Counted from the first letter of the stretch, positions 40,880 to 52,473 are shown. The stretch: 64,000 bases of DNA from Pocillopora verrucosa (GCF_036669915.1 NC_089325.1:13225235-13289234); one strand, 5' to 3'. Program-made: numbers and translations. Notes: generated by a model from the sequence alone, not told the origin.

Positions 40880-43537
40880 ATGACAAGTATTTACGACAAC
40901 ACCGTTTGCGAAGTAAAAAGACAGATGCCTATACCTGTTCACCCATTCCCAAGAAGTTCCAGACGAGGAAATTACCGAATGAGGACCAAAGCCCATCCCT
41001 TTCGCCACACGGATTGGGAAGAGCTGCTCAAGAGAGAGTGGAATAAAAGGACACCACCCCTCTCGCCGTTGGAATGGAGGGAGAAGCACTCCAGAAACAC
41101 GAACGCTGAGGATTGCTGCGAGTTTCTCATGGGAAGGAGATGTGGCAGGAGGCGAAGGCTACTTTTCCGCAGTGGCTATTATTTAACGATTCAACCGGAT
41201 GGTAGTGTCAAAGGAACAAAGCAGAAAGATTGCCCTTATGGTAAGTTTACATTTTGTAGCTTTGTTTACTCCATAAAAAAAAAGTACGTGATCGATTGTT
41301 GAGGGAAGCCTTGAATTGGACTATTCTCTGTAATAAAGACTGACGTTTGGACAACCTGAGCGGATGTCAACATTAGACGGATTGCATTTGACGAAAGCTG
41401 CTTAGGTTCTGCAGCCAACAACAACACCACAAATTGGAACACTCAACAATTTTGTCATTCGAATGTAATTAAATTTGACTGACAAAAAGCGTTCTTGGTG
41501 AGGGAATTACTACTGGGGGGGGGGGGGGAGGGGTGGAGGATTTTGAGAGAGGATCACGCGGTTTTGAAGGGGAATATAGGAGGGGATCAATCGTCGCCAA
41601 CTGAGCAGTGAGAGGGCTGCTATAGAAAATTGACTTCCTATAAACTGCCAATGAAGGGGGATCATGAAAATATTACAAAGCCTTAAGGGAGATCAGGTAA
41701 ATGTTATCGTGACACCCCCCGTACATGCCCTTTGACGAATTGTAGCGGTTTAAGTGTATTGAACAACCCTCTGTGACAAAGCCAATATCCCCCCCCCTCC
41801 CGACCCCAGGCGATTTAAATATTGAATGGTTGCTAAGATAGTCGAAATATATGGCTATCACTGACACCGACAGTAAGCTTTCTAGGACTACCCACATTGT
41901 ACACATTTTGCTGCATGATCGACTGCTGTACTCGGATGCAAACCATTTTAAAACTGTCAGTACTTTAAAATGCTCATAATGGTTTATATCAATGGATCTC
42001 TTAAGCATTGCTATCACAGCTGTTGACAAGTAACTTTTGGGACATATTAGTAAGGCTTATTTTAAGCCGGAAACGAAGTCAGACTACCGCGATGTCAAAA
42101 TTCGTCTACATCAGACCAAGGTCACTTACCTAACCAGATGATTTTTCTCGACCAGGCATTATTTATCAGTTGAGGGGACAGCTAGGGAAGGAGGGATTTG
42201 GTTGTGTCTTGATGAAATTGACCTGATTCCCCATAAGCCTCTGCGATATTCTTTTGATCCTCCCGCTTTGGCAGTTAGTTGGCAGTCAGTTTCTTTAGTC
42301 TTCTCTTCAGACACTGTTGACGACGACTAATCCTCCCTCCGTTTCCCCTTTATATGATCCAATATGATCCCCCCCTATTCTCTGACCCCCTCCTCTCCCA
42401 CCGACGATAAATAATGAATGGTCCCATAATTTTACAACTTTTCCCGTGCTTGTGGACCTGATTCGTTCTTAGTCGCTGTCTCGGTCTCTAGAAGAGCGAG
42501 GATCCTAAGTTACATTTAACTCGCCTGCTCATCTTTAAACTCGCGGCTCTGATGGACTTCGTTATCAAATCTAATATTTTTCATAGCATGGACAATCCAA
42601 TCAGCTACAGAGGTCAATTCCATGTTATGTTACCTTTTCTCTAAGTTAATTGAGATAAATTAGATGACAGAGTTCCTAACTAGCGTGTTTACTTCCATTT
42701 GACAGCAATCGTAGAAATATGCTCAGTGGGGGCCGGCTTAGTGAAAATCGCAGGAGTAGAAACCGAGTTCTTTCTTACAATCGATGATTCTGGAACTCTT
42801 CGCGCCACGGTGAGTCTAGATATAAAACGTAGATCTCTTATGAAAATAACTTAGAACAATAGAAAACCCATACACTTTTGCAAAGAGTAAAGAACGTAGC
42901 TCCCGGTGTTGTGGTCTGGCCTCCTTGTTGTTTATCCAGGCCCCCATGTGAACCAGCTTTGAAGCTGAACTGGGCCAATCTGTTTATATATCGCTAATAA
43001 ATGAATAAATAGGTGAATAAATACAATTAAACCATTTTAATTCAATCATTATCTATTTTCTAACAGGACGCAGATAGTGAGGAGTGCGTTTTTGAGGAAG
43101 TGATGGTGAAGGATTTCTATAGCGCTTACAAATCATATGCATATTCGAACGAACATTGGACAGTAGCAATCAGCGATAAGGATGGAAGAGCGTATTCTGC
43201 TCGTTGTCAAGGACTTCTTGATTCAGATCTCGAGGCGCATTCATTACCTGAGATGATGCCTGATAGCGACGCATCTTCGGACGAGGAGTCTACATCAGAA
43301 ACCCGAACATCACCCGAGGTTGACTCGGATACATCAGGCTTTGTAGGACTGGATGCATCGCGCTTTCTAGAGCAGCAAACTTCGCGTCTCTTTGATCTTC
43401 TCAATTTCGATCTCGAAGCGTGTTTAATGGCTGAGATACAAGAAGACGCGGGTCATGCTGTTGTGTTTCCCGATAATAATACTGACATTGGACCATCTCT
43501 GTCCGAGATTCTACGCGAGTTAGGAACCAATTTGTAG
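40880..43537 (+). CDS. fibroblast growth factor family protein with acidic C-terminal tail
   Basis: There are three exons: 40880-41240, 42706-42809 and 43067-43537, with donors GTAAGT and GTGAGT and acceptors 'tttgacag' and 'tctaacag'. Phases are kept, giving 311 residues. The FGF beta-trefoil core starts near residue 94 ('LLFRSGYYLTIQPDGS') and runs to about 197. The stretch G-TL-RA-...-EC-VF-EE-...-Y in exons 2-3 fits the FGF signature exactly. The N-terminal 93 residues are basic with no signal peptide, and 'GRRCGRRRR' precedes the core. After the core comes about 100 residues rich in Asp, Glu and Ser, not usual in FGFs. FGFs signal through receptor tyrosine kinases, but those lacking a signal peptide may be exported unconventionally or act inside cells. 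An excellent acceptor ends at 40870, so upstream exons are likely and the start may be earlier. Confidence 0.87.
41500..41830. repeat. G-rich mobile element, copy b, in FGF intron 1
   Basis: It starts near 'ggaattactactggggg' and runs through 'caatcgtcgccaac' and 'tagaaaattgacttcc' to 'cccaggcgatttaaat'. The blocks match copies a and c. It includes a G run of about 14 at 41515. Confidence 0.55.
42140..42425. repeat. G-rich mobile element, copy c, inverted, in FGF intron 1
   Basis: The blocks 'ggcattatttatcag', 'ttagttggcagtcag', 'gttgacgacgactaatcc' and 'cgataaataatgaatggt' are the family in opposite orientation to copy b. The two copies together fill about half of the 1.47-kb intron. Confidence 0.55.
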
Positions 43538-43769
43538 AGCGCACAAATAGCTTGCCTTGGAGCGTGCCCATGTCAGGGGACCCTGGTCACAAACGATTTT
43601 GTCTTTTTACGAGGCCAGCTGATATTTTTGGGGGCTGGAGGGGGGGTTAGATTTTAAAGCGCGCTTCAGAGAAGAGCAATAATCTTACTGACCACTGAAC
43701 TGGTGACTTTTGACTGTCATAACTCACCAGCAGATACGTAAGGATAGGAAAGCTCAAGCATCCTTTCTA

Positions 43770-43940
43770 ATCTATATAAGGGACTGGTCATTATTCGTCG
43801 CGAGGAAAGGGGGGGGGGGGGTTGGGGGAGTTTGGTTGTGTCGCAATAAAAATTTACATGATCCTCTCCAAGGCAAGATTCCACCAGAATTCTCCGACCT
43901 TCTCTCTCCCCAGGCGATATTATGACTGGTTCCTAATGAC
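43770..43940. repeat. G-rich mobile element, copy d
   Basis: It begins 'gggactggtcattattcgtcg' and ends 'ggcgatattatgactggttcc', inverted ends of one short element. It lies about 230 bp beyond the FGF stop codon. A G run of about 12 at 43810 is included. Confidence 0.6.
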
Positions 43941-44844
43941 ATGCATCCGTGTTCAATTTTTATTGCTCGTGCACCTGATTTTTAAGCTACATGCAAAAAT
44001 TGGTGTAATAGAGTTATTTTAGAGGTTTTTAGAACCTTTTCTCTCTTGTGATGAAACTACGCTGTAAACATGCCAAAGATTTAAATTTCGTGTTGTGCTG
44101 AAATCTGTTTTTGTGTTTAGCAAAGAAAGTTTCTTCCTTTGTTGTATAACTTTCAGCACCAATAACTGTTACAGTATCATTTAAATTTTTTTTAATCGCT
44201 CTATTACCTGTGGGTATTATTTTGAATTAAGAGGTTATTTAAGTTATAAGAATGCTTTTATTGCGAAGGATTATAATATTTGTAATTTAACTATGTAAAT
44301 AAATAGGTTTATTTGTGAAATGATACAAAGTAAAATTTTACATGTTGTTATGAACATTTTATTTGGCACCAGGTCTTAACTTTCGTTCAGTTTTGACAGT
44401 TTATGATTTAAAAAGTTAAGAACTGTTAAGGATCGGTGAAAAACTGCTCAGATTTTTTTGGAAAATGAGTAAGTTTTTCTGTTATTTTGCAATCCGACTC
44501 AGCGACAGCAAATAGCGACGAGTGAGTGGAGATGAAATAGTTCACACACCTGCGCATCTGACGGGCTTAATTTTTTCGGCTTTGAGAAACTGTTCGGAAA
44601 TTCGACTATCTAATTCTCCTATGTCGGTGGATTTCTCTTTGGAGAATGTAAGCTTGCGAGGTTCAGGTGTATTTGATCTTCTCACAAAGTGCCATTTCAT
44701 ATTTTCTCTTGTATGGATTGGACGGCAGCAAAGTGGTAACATGTAGAGAGGTTTTAAGTTATCAGTCTTAAAAAAAAAAAAAACGTGCTGAGAACTCAGT
44801 CATTTGTTCAACTATACAAAAGTTAACTTCCCGTCTTGTTGCAG
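43941..44844. other. intergenic stretch
   Basis: AT-rich, with a poly-A run at 44770. A 74-codon open frame from a GTG at 44522 has no recognisable feature. Confidence 0.5.
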
Positions 44845-45128
44845 CTTACGCTGTATCCTTCCTTTCTTGGATCCTAGATGACCTTCAGTATATTTTACAA
44901 ATTTTTTTTGGTAGCTATCTTTTCTCCATCTACACCAGATGGAGAAAGGAACTGCGCGAGTTAAGAACCATCCAAGAAAAAATACAATCTGGGAAGGGCC
45001 TCAAATCAAGAGGCACCACTGGGGTTCAGCCCTTCCTGATACGGAAGATCTCAACGGCTATTCGTTTTACTGCTGTAGTTCCCTCTAGAAAAGTTTTTTT
45101 TTTAGTAATTCAGTCATCACTAATCTGA
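44845..45128 (+). CDS. unidentified candidate coding exon, partial
   Basis: After a strong acceptor ('cccgtcttgttgcag') the frame is open for 94 codons to TGA. The product begins with a hydrophobic part ('AYAVSFLSWILDDL', 'QYILQIFFGSYLFSIY'). A basic amphipathic part follows ('TRWRKELRELRTIQEKIQSG'), then a Thr/Ser/Arg-rich end. It has no ATG, so it would be an internal or terminal exon. I do not recognise the family. The last codons cross a T run, so the true 3' end may differ. A retrotransposed or relict fragment is possible. Confidence 0.35.
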
Positions 45129-45154
45129 GGGTGTCAATGAGGTGATGGCTCTTA

Positions 45155-45350
45155 CGGCTAACGGCAGGAGCCCACTGCTTTACTTGCTCCTGCTAACGGT
45201 TAAAATTCTGGGCATTTCATGGCTAACGGTTAATTTCTTTCCAATACCCTGAAAAATAAGTTGAATTCTTTTTCGAGCCAAGGATTAAAATTTGTCAATT
45301 TTACGCTAACGGCTGATTTAATTTTGCAGTCTTACGGCTAACGGTTAACA
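45155..45350. repeat. cluster of five 'gctaacgg' motifs
   Basis: TAACGG occurs at 45159, 45194, 45224, 45307 and 45339, each preceded by GC and several followed by TTAA. The spacing is irregular, so this is not a strict tandem array. I recall similar 'cttacggctaacggttaa' repeats in coral genomes. TAACGG also matches the Myb core site. Confidence 0.6.
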
Positions 45351-46109
45351 CCATTCAGCGCCTTTGTTCTGCTCGGTGGTGCATTAATATTATAAGGAGA
45401 ATTTACCCCCTGGTCACTGGAGCTAAGTATGTTCAAGGCCCCTTGACAGTGGGCCTCGAGCCCTTTAAACAGGGGTGAAACCGATTCTGAAGAGAAAGAA
45501 AAAAATGTAGAGGAAAGGGATAATTTCTGGGTCATTCTTTGCGCAGTTTGCATTTAAGGCTCAGTTACCTTCAAACTAACTGAAAAGTATTGAAAGACTG
45601 ATTCCTCAAAAACGTCGACCGACCTACGCGCGAGAAGACGGTGAAGCTACATAAAGTGGTGTCATCGAAAGGAGCGGAACATTCATGTCAATTTACTGGA
45701 AAGTGGAATAATACCTAAAAAAGAGCCACACTATGTTGCGTTATCAGCTGCTGATCGAGATAAGAGCTCTGTTGCCCTTTGGAAGAGAGGATCCAGGGCT
45801 GGACTCGAGAACACGAACTTGGAGTTGTTCGTTTATTTCCGCCGTTATCTCGGATGCAGCTCTGGGAAGGGGCACTGGCTTATCTTACGAATTGCGGCTG
45901 GTAATCGAACCTTATAATTGAAACACCGTCGTCTGATCTTTCATTTGTGGACTCTGGGCAATAATTTTAATTAAATGCATTAATTAGCGTTCTTTACATA
46001 TTTAGTAAATTACACCGGAACTAAGCATTTAATCAAAACCAAAACCATCTCATCCATGATCCATGCGAGTCTACCGTCTCTCTTACATCTTAGCGACCGG
46101 CCATTGTTT

Positions 46110-46380
46110 TTAGTCTAGGGGAGGGGGGTTGGAGGATTTTGCTGTGTCGAAATAAAATTTACCTAATTCCCCTAATTCCCCTCTCCCCCCCCCTCCCCGC
46201 TCAGGCTCTTCTGATCCCGACCCCTCACTGGTAGTTAGTTGGTAGTTGGCAATCAATTATCACCTCTATGGTCCCCCTTTATACTCTGTTGGCGACGACT
46301 AGTCTCCTTCCGCTCTCCCTGAAAACCACGTGATCCCCCCACTCCTTCCCCCCGGATAAAAGATGACTGGTTCCTTCGCA
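46110..46380. repeat. G-rich mobile element, copy e
   Basis: Blocks 'ctaggggaggggggttggagg', 'gtagttagttggtag', 'gttggcgacgactagtc' and 'aaaagatgactggttcc' match copies c and d in order. It lies about 250 bp upstream of the light-chain-like gene. Confidence 0.6.
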
Positions 46381-46634
46381 ACGAGATCTTTAAATGGCGT
46401 GACCAGCCTTGTGTAGGTGTTGAGTTACACAAGTTGACTGGCACGCGAATTGATCGTGACAAGATTTTTATTCATGAATAGTTCAGACTTTCCTAAGTAA
46501 AGTGCTTAATATAAGGAATACCAGACACTTGAATCAAGTCACGTGAATCGCTGCTAATTAACGTAAGCTTCAAACGGCATTCTTAACTCCGATCGTCACT
46601 AAAGGAGCGTCAGAGTTTTTCGGGCGGTGTCAAA

Positions 46635-47093
46635 ATGAGCAAAAAACCAGTGTTGAGGGACGAAGGAATGCTTAAAGATATCTTCCAACTGTATGACACT
46701 ACAGGAGGGGACAAAATTGACGTGAATCAACTCGGTCAGGTTTTGCGAGCGACAGGGTTGAATCCCACACAGAGCGAAGTCCAGAAAGTGGAAAGAGATG
46801 TTGGCAAGTCGACGGTTTCTTTCGAAGAATTCTTGCCGATTTACAACTCCGTTGCGCAGCACATGACAAGTGTATCAAGTGTGAGTCCTGAACAAGTTGT
46901 GGATTGTTTCAAACACTTCGATCGGGAGGGAAGCGGTAGTATTTCGTCCAGTATGCTACGTCATGTTCTGACTTCGTTGGGCGAGAAACTCACAGATGAA
47001 GAATTCGATGCTTTGTCGTCAGGCCATGTCAGCTCAAAAGGAGAAATTAGCTACGAGGTCTTCATACCTGCCATCATGGCAAACGCTGAATGA
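46635..47093 (+). CDS. myosin essential light chain-like EF-hand protein
   Basis: A single 459-base exon encodes 152 residues, the usual size of essential light chains. It has the calmodulin-type fold with 'FEEFLPIYNSVAQ' (the light-chain 'FLP' signature), 'CFKHFDREGSGSISSS' and 'LRHVLTSLGEKLTDEEFD', which closely follows the C-lobe of essential light chains. The Ca2+ loops are degenerate: the twelfth position is Gln in loop 1 and Met in loop 3. This is typical of light chains that no longer bind Ca2+. The likely role is to stabilise the lever arm of a myosin heavy chain. The absence of introns is unusual for this family and suggests a retrocopy that stayed open. A troponin-C or calmodulin-like identity is less likely. 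Confidence 0.8.
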   Translation: MSKKPVLRDEGMLKDIFQLYDTTGGDKIDVNQLGQVLRATGLNPTQSEVQKVERDVGKSTVSFEEFLPIYNSVAQHMTSVSSVSPEQVVDCFKHFDREGSGSISSSMLRHVLTSLGEKLTDEEFDALSSGHVSSKGEISYEVFIPAIMANAE

Positions 47094-47964
47094 TAAAATG
47101 GGGAATTTGTTTTATTAAGATGATTCGACTTGCGAGCGAAATGGAGTGATTGTCAACTGAGAAACAATATCACCTAGCAATACTTGAGAGCTTTTATGTG
47201 ACATGCCATGTTGACCCTTTGAAACGCGTTGAATTCTATCGCCTTTAAGTCCGCCTAATTGACCATCAAACTTGTAATCGTTAGTAATTTAGCGCCATAA
47301 ATAACAAACTCCCTGGAGAGCAAGCTACCAGGCTTTCTGTTAATTCTGTTCTTTACTATCGTAACCAGAGGAAACGAAGTTAAAGTCGAAATTGAGTTGT
47401 CAACACTATGAAAATATTTAGTCTTATAGACGCCTCGATATGTAAACAAATGATGTTATATGATGGTCTGATAACACAGAGATATGGGAATTAGGAGACT
47501 TGTGAAATTCATTCACTTTTACGGTCTTTCATATGCAAAGGGTGATAACTTATTATCTTGTTTCCGAACACGATTGGACGAGTTATGTTCCGTCAGACAC
47601 TTCAGAAAACGCTCTCGGTCGAATTGAATACTATGCAAATTATGTAAACACTCAATAATGAGCAATAAATCTATATGTTGACTTTGATACGGAGCCTATT
47701 GTCAATAGATCGCAGCTTGAATTCTTCACTACCCAGACTGTTTTAGTTCTAATGATATCGCACCTTTCCTTGAGATTTCGTATGATACGCAAATGGCACT
47801 CTTAGACAATCGACAAATTTTTGTTAGGTTGAACGGGTTTGACGTCAATAGCGGTGAATGCTACACCCGTCGGAAAATTACGGCTTCAGTCACTAATCTT
47901 TCAACTCCTGGAAAGGACTGGTAACTAATCAGAAAAGTCCAAGCCGATCGACATCCTCATTCTT

Positions 47965-48120
47965 TTGGATCATGTTAGTATCTTAGCAACTACACACCTA
48001 CCCCTCCCCTAACCAACATTAACTTTAGCATTGACAACATTAATTTGTTATCCATTTTTTGGGTTAGGGGAGGGGAGGGGAGGGGACGCAGTTGCTTAGA
48101 TACTGACCCATCAGTCCTTC
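47965..48120. repeat. inverted-repeat element with a G4-forming arm
   Basis: The left arm 'gtatcttagcaactacac' then 'ctacccctcccctaacc' is mirrored by 'gggttaggggagggg' and 'cagttgcttagatac'. The arms are about 45-50 bases with an AT-rich centre. The right arm has four GGGG runs separated by single A residues (48067-48085). Confidence 0.75.
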
Positions 48121-49334
48121 CAAATTATCTTCATAAACAGCACTGCGCTGATAACACTTCGCACATTCTTTGATATACTTAGAGCACTTTCTTGGGCATC
48201 TTGAACCTTTTTTATTCAATTTAACTGATAACACCTGGTTTCAAACGACCTTTTATTTCCAATGCTGTCACCAATCTGTATCATTTTATAAATTGAGGCA
48301 CGTCAAGAGTTTCGTGCACTTTTTCTAAAAATTTGATTTTCTGGACCTTTGTGTTGCAGTGGTCCTTGACGGCATCGCAAACGTCTAAATATGATAGAAA
48401 TAAACAAAGTGGCTACAGGACGCAAGGCTTTAGCGTGCTCTATTTTGACGATGATCGAGGCGCGCGTAATAACAAAACAAAGTAAATATAACGGATGGCA
48501 GTTCATCGGTTCGTCAATTTCAATGATGTTCATTCGGCTCTGCTAGCGTGAATGCATTTCTGTTCGTAAGGTGCCAATCCTTTAGCAATAATAACCCAAA
48601 AGTCTAGCTTTTTCAGTTCAGGATTTTTTTTTCCTCATTTTTTGCGCCCAAAACCGACCTCGCTCGAAGACTTTTTTTCAGTCCTTTCAGGCTTGCATGA
48701 CATCGGGACACGTGGTTGCGTCTTGAAGCTAAGACAGCCTATAAATCACGTGGCAGAATGGAACTTCAGAGTGTTAGAAAATTAAATTTCGCTTCCAAAG
48801 TTTGTATCCCACTAAGTGACACCCTTAAATTTCAACGGGAATGACTTCCCAAAGACTTCAGCTAATAACAATATCTAACCAACGGAAGGAGCGCAAATTT
48901 ACGCTATCAGGAGCCCGGGTTGGTACATTCCAAAGAAATATTGTGCCTACACCCAACTTTACACCCATTGATTAAAACTGGACAACCCGAGCTCAAGTAT
49001 AACAGCATTTTTCCTTTACCCTATAAATCCAGTCAGTGCCGTTGAAAATGTTTCAAAGATTGCGTGACTCTTCTAATTTGACACCTGACGTCATCTCACA
49101 TGACACGCGATCTACTAGCTAATATTACAAACTTTGAAAATGAAATTTTCTTTATAAAACTTTATTCGAGGTTTCTAACATAACCAGTTTATTTTAAGAT
49201 CAATTTTCTTTCCTGTCAACCCGAGGGAAATTTGTATTGTAAACTAAGCCTGTGAGCTTAAACATTATATTCCGCAAGGCAGCGATCATTACTTTCGTGT
49301 CGCAAGACAATTGCCGTCCTTGCCTCTTCCCGTG

Positions 49335-49395
49335 GTTTCGAAAATTATCGAATGTTTTGTGCGAATTATCGAATGTTTTGTGAGAATTATCGGCT
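49335..49395. repeat. short tandem repeat, ~21-bp unit
   Basis: 'attatcgaatgttttgtg' occurs twice, followed by a third partial 'attatcg'. Confidence 0.7.
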
Positions 49396-49627
49396 CCAGA
49401 GGGAAAAAGGGAACACTAAAGCAGATTGTGTGACAATATTTGGTTGTTAGCAATTGTTCTTGCCAAATATATTGGCAAGTACAGTATGCAAAACACGGCT
49501 GGCCCAGCCTTCTTTGTGGGTGTAACCGAGAATATCAAGTTTCTCTTTACATTCCACGCCTCGTCAGTTTCTCCTCTTGAGAATTTACCGACCGTCTGAG
49601 TCGAAGTACTTCATTTCTTGTTAGAAA

Positions 49628-49852
49628 ATGGCTGCGAATTGCGGATGGCTTTGGTCTTTTGTGTGGCTAATCATTCTGCTTGTCCTCGCCTGGCCTCTAG
49701 GAATTCTGGCTGCGGTATTGTATGCGATATTTTCACCGTTCGCTGCTTGTTGTGCCCCGTGTACTGACTTTACAAACTTTCTTATGGAACACGGCGTTAA
49801 GTTGCCCTATACAGCCGCTAGTAACATGGTTCATGGACGAGCTGGTTGTTAA
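49628..49852 (+). CDS. small membrane protein of 74 residues, function unknown
   Basis: The single-exon frame starts at an ATG in good context (GAAAATGGC). Residues 8-38 are very hydrophobic ('WSFVWLIILLVLAWPLGIL', then 'AAVLYAIFSPF'). A Cys cluster ('ACCAPC') follows, then a short tail 'HGVKLPYTAASNMVHG' ending in Cys. The Cys residues next to the membrane are possible palmitoylation sites. The 'PF.AC...C' and 'G(V/I).LP.T...NM' pattern reminds me of small uncharacterised proteins in other animals, but I cannot name a family. The order of hydrophobic helix, Cys cluster and polar tail argues against a chance frame. Confidence 0.55.
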   Translation: MAANCGWLWSFVWLIILLVLAWPLGILAAVLYAIFSPFAACCAPCTDFTNFLMEHGVKLPYTAASNMVHGRAGC

Positions 49853-52473
49853 GTGCTGTTCTAGTGCGTGAAAATCGCCAAAACCGTGATTTATCTTACC
49901 AAGACGTATCGATGTTGTGTAGTTTGTTTGAACAGAATGCGAGAAGTGATGCACGAACAGAGCTAGAAGAAACACACCACTTTTATAGATATCTACTTTC
50001 CTTTGTTTCAAGATGATTACTGTACCCGAAAATCAAAATTTCCAAGACGGACCCTGCTCAAGCTGTAAAAAGGAAGACATCTTCTGTCGCTACGACCTTC
50101 GATCTGCAACAAGAGAGCTGACGAATCGACGCTTTTCCTGATTTCTCATGTTTTCATCGTAAAATTCAGTGTGAATGGCTTCTGATGTGGTTTAGATAAC
50201 AGTTGAAACGAATGAATTTCAAATTTTCATAGAGAAATGATTGCTACTCGCGTTCAGGCAGTAGGTTTAAAGAACTAAGTTATACAAATTACGAAACAGT
50301 GAAATTCTTTTGTTTATTTTTGTATTGTATTCATAATCAAAGTTCAATTATAGAAAATTGCATTTTAGTTCTTCCATCTTCTGTTTGATTCGCGACTTCC
50401 GGCTTTACAATTAGCTTACTGTAAGCGGGAAAAGGAGTCGCCTTAACTTTTAGGGCAAGTTTGCAAAACCTGTTCATTGCATAGCTTTGTTTCTACGAAT
50501 TGTTCAACATCAGCTTTGATGTATATAAAAAAAATAATAATGATGCATATAAAAACCAACCTTTCATCTAAAATTAAGTTTTAATCAAGTGTGGTTAAGA
50601 GTCTTCATTTTTAAGACAATCTTATCGTGTCATGGGCTATCCACAGAAAAATTTCCCCACCAATTGTTAGCCCGCATTGATATTCCCACACAGGCATAAT
50701 GGACTCTGAGAAAAAGATGAAAGTCAATTGTGTAATCGTGCATTTTGGAAATGAGGTGATTTTTACATGACCAGCACATTCCCACACACCACAGCTTTGA
50801 AACCATCAGTAACTGAGACAGAATTTCTCCTCACATTGTCAAAACAATATCAAGCAGACAAATGTGGAGAACAAAGAAAAATAAGCAATTATTGAATGGG
50901 GTCGAGCTTGATATCATATGTATGAATTATCAATTCCAAGGTCTGAGTTGTTATAAAGCTGTAGGCTGAGGCAGATAACACAAACACAAGGTTTAATAAT
51001 TTATGATATCATGCAAAAACTGAATTCAACAATTGTTTTATTATACATTTTTTAAACAGTCTGCAAAAGAAGATTCTTCTGTCTGAGTTTGCACAGTTTG
51101 AGAACACTACATGATCAAGGGCCTTGGACACCAGGCAGACTTTGAACCAATATTGGGTTACCATGTTGACTTCACATGTTATTGTAGGTTGACTGTTTGG
51201 TCTCAACCAATCAGAGTTTTCATAGTAAGGCTAATGTATTATAATACCAATTATGGGATTATTTTAGTTGATCCAATAGCATATTCTCCAAACTGACCTC
51301 ATAAGAATTGTAAAAGGCAACCAGAAATATTGCTTTAAGGTTCATATTGGGTTACCCCTGGCATTTTTTCACTCCCCTGATGGTGCCTATTTTCTAAATA
51401 CTGCTAAGCTGAAGAGAGTTTATCATTTAATTAGCTTTCTTATATTGCAAGTTATGTATTTGTCATTATTATTTCCCTATTTCCATCACTGGCAAACCTG
51501 AATTTCATTTATTTTAGACTAAAACACAACAAGGTGATATTTGAAACAGCCTAAATTGATACAAAGGTACTCACAACAAAATCAAAATTTGTAGAGTACA
51601 TGTGTAAAGTAAGATAATTCTATATTTAGAAGCCTGTAGAAGGAAGGATTACATATTACTTTCTTCTCAAATTTAAACAGTGAAGCCTCAGCAACATAGC
51701 AATAAGTTATAACAATAGTTTATTATTATTATAGATACAAGTGGACAATATATTTTCAAGTTAATCCCAAGAGTCTACTAAATCTTTCAAATGACACCTT
51801 CCTGTATGCTTGGCATACAATTAACACTGTTTGCACATCTTACACATCTAAGTGAAGTCGAGTATACTCTTGTGTACACAAAGCACCTCTTAGGAGTTAG
51901 CAAGCAGGGCAAGCATAATACTGTTAGTTACTTTTATATTAATATCTTTAAATTCCTTAAGATTTTATCCTCTTTTTTCACCAATTTCACAAGCTTGCTA
52001 GCCATATTTTCCTCCAGGAAGGGTGGGGTGGGAGGAAGGGGAGGGGTACTTGAGTCAAATTTGCTTGGTATGTGCCTCTGGCCTCTCAGAACCCCTACCC
52101 TACTATAGTCAATTCTGTGGCCCATTATAGACCTTACTGTAGTCACTTTTTGGAAATTGCAATGTCTGCAATCCCAATCTGGTCACTTCCCGTTTATGCA
52201 TAAACCATTTAAAGCATTTAAATCTAATAAATCCTAAAATAAATTGATGCATATGTTAAACTGGAAATAGAACACTAATTTCTTACCCCAAAAATTCCAA
52301 AAATATGCATCCCCAAGCTAGTAACTATTGAAAATGCAACCTCATTGTAGTTAATCTAGTCATGAAAAATGCGACCCTATCCAGCGGCACATCCCCCCTG
52401 ATCTATTTTGTATCACTAGGAACTACCCCCCCCCCCCCGCCGTCCCACCGCGCTTGTTAGCTTTCTTCACCCT
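49853..52473. other. intergenic stretch with a dispersed repeat
   Basis: Around 51245-51330 the block 'ttagttgatccaatagc' with 'attctccaaactgacctca' matches the repeat at 54950-54990. A C run of about 13 is at 52426. No gene is visible; the 105-codon frame at 51791-52108 has no supporting feature. Confidence 0.5.

Larger units (their letters stand above)
47094..49627. other. intergenic stretch with an inverted-repeat element and a minisatellite
   Basis: Only short, unsupported frames are present. Structure is limited to the element at 47965-48120 and the short tandem repeat at 49335-49395. Confidence 0.5.

Noticed and set aside
46599-46862. 87-codon minus frame
   Set aside because: It is antisense to the myosin light-chain-like gene.
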